Positions 6,225 to 6,390 of a DNA stretch of 6,390 nt are shown here, one piece after another (positions within the stretch are counted from its first letter, which is position 1; every line of letters starts with the position of its first letter). The translations under genes were made by a program, and so were the position numbers. The stretch is from contig JBBIOD010000096.1 of the NCBI GenBank assembly GCA_037443545.1, positions 1 through 6,390 on the forward strand, read 5' to 3'. This DNA comes from JASEGV01 sp037443545. Its GTDB lineage: Bacteria; Bacteroidota; Ignavibacteria; UBA10030; BY39. The notes below the pieces were generated by a model. That model was not told the DNA's origin and did no database searches. It was given only the letters and a program-made list of their open reading frames with translations.

Positions 6225-6390
6225 CTGAGAATTTTTATTTTTATATAATTAAATATTATAATAACCAACATCAAGAGTGGTAACGTAGGATAATGATACC
6301 ATTTTGCATATCTTACAATTATTCTCATCTGGCTTTTCAGCTTATTCCAATTCTTAAACCAAGAGAGATGTCCGCCGGTGCTGACCGAGA
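6221..6390 (-). CDS. C-terminus of an upstream operon gene, possibly a GT2 glycosyltransferase (partial)
   Basis: A minus-strand frame runs in from the right edge and ends at a TGA (6221-6223) that overlaps the next ATG as ATGA, the same junction as at 1377-1380. This makes the frame credible although only 55 residues are visible. They begin SVSTGGHLSWFKNW, continue with a basic aromatic stretch (RIIVRYAKWYHYP) and end in a hydrophobic segment (TLPLLMLVIIIFNYI, 35-49) with a short Lys/Arg tail. The S-x-STGG element followed by an Arg- and Tyr-rich stretch weakly recalls the C-termini of family 2 glycosyltransferases, where a membrane-associating helix is also common. That identity is a guess. 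The other two frames in this stretch are closed. The gene's start and catalytic region lie outside the window. Confidence 0.75.
   Translation of the reverse strand, partial: SVSTGGHLSWFKNWNKLKSQMRIIVRYAKWYHYPTLPLLMLVIIIFNYIKIKILR

Noticed and set aside
1..6390. CRISPR array, insertion sequence, tRNA/rRNA or long direct repeats
   Set aside because: Reading both strands, I saw no spaced repeats, transposase motifs, terminal inverted repeats or RNA gene signatures, and nearly all of the window is coding.

Overview
The window is part of a surface-polysaccharide (O-antigen, capsule or exopolysaccharide type) biosynthesis cluster. The DNA is AT-rich (by eye about one third G+C), the proteins are rich in Lys, Asn and Ile, and only two genes have recognisable Shine-Dalgarno sequences. 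This fits a low-GC Gram-negative lineage such as the Bacteroidota/Ignavibacteria group, but no gene here fixes the taxonomy.

Six genes plus one gene cut by the window edge lie on the minus strand and read right to left as one compact unit. In transcription order they are: the C-terminus of an unidentified protein ending in a hydrophobic segment (6390-6221); a class I SAM methyltransferase split by an apparent one-base frameshift (6224-5416); a 12-helix Wzx-type flippase (5376-4048); a second methyltransferase (4058-3324); a third methyltransferase with an N-terminal zinc-ribbon-like CxxC/CxxC pair (3319-2480); a canonical GT4 glycosyltransferase (2489-1377); and a second GT-B glycosyltransferase (1380-238). 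Junctions are 4-bp ATGA overlaps at 6221-6224 and 1377-1380, overlaps of 11 bp at 4048-4058 and 10 bp at 2480-2489, a 4-bp gap at 3320-3323 and a 39-bp gap at 5377-5415. This points to translational coupling in a single operon. No promoter is visible inside the window.

At the left edge, a short open frame on the plus strand ends at 191 and faces the operon. It may be the 3' end of a convergent gene, but it is not identified. The 46 bp between the two stops hold no convincing terminator.

The likely joint role (inference) is cytoplasmic assembly of a lipid-linked glycan by the two glycosyltransferases, methylation of sugars or chain ends by up to three methyltransferases, and export by the flippase. 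No polymerase (Wzy), ABC transporter, ligase or nucleotide-sugar synthesis gene is in the window, so the pathway is only partly seen. The points most worth checking are the split methyltransferase, the A8 tract where losing one base would fuse two adjacent methyltransferases, and the density of methyltransferases. I see no strong evidence for a wholly new system, mobile element, RNA gene or CRISPR array.
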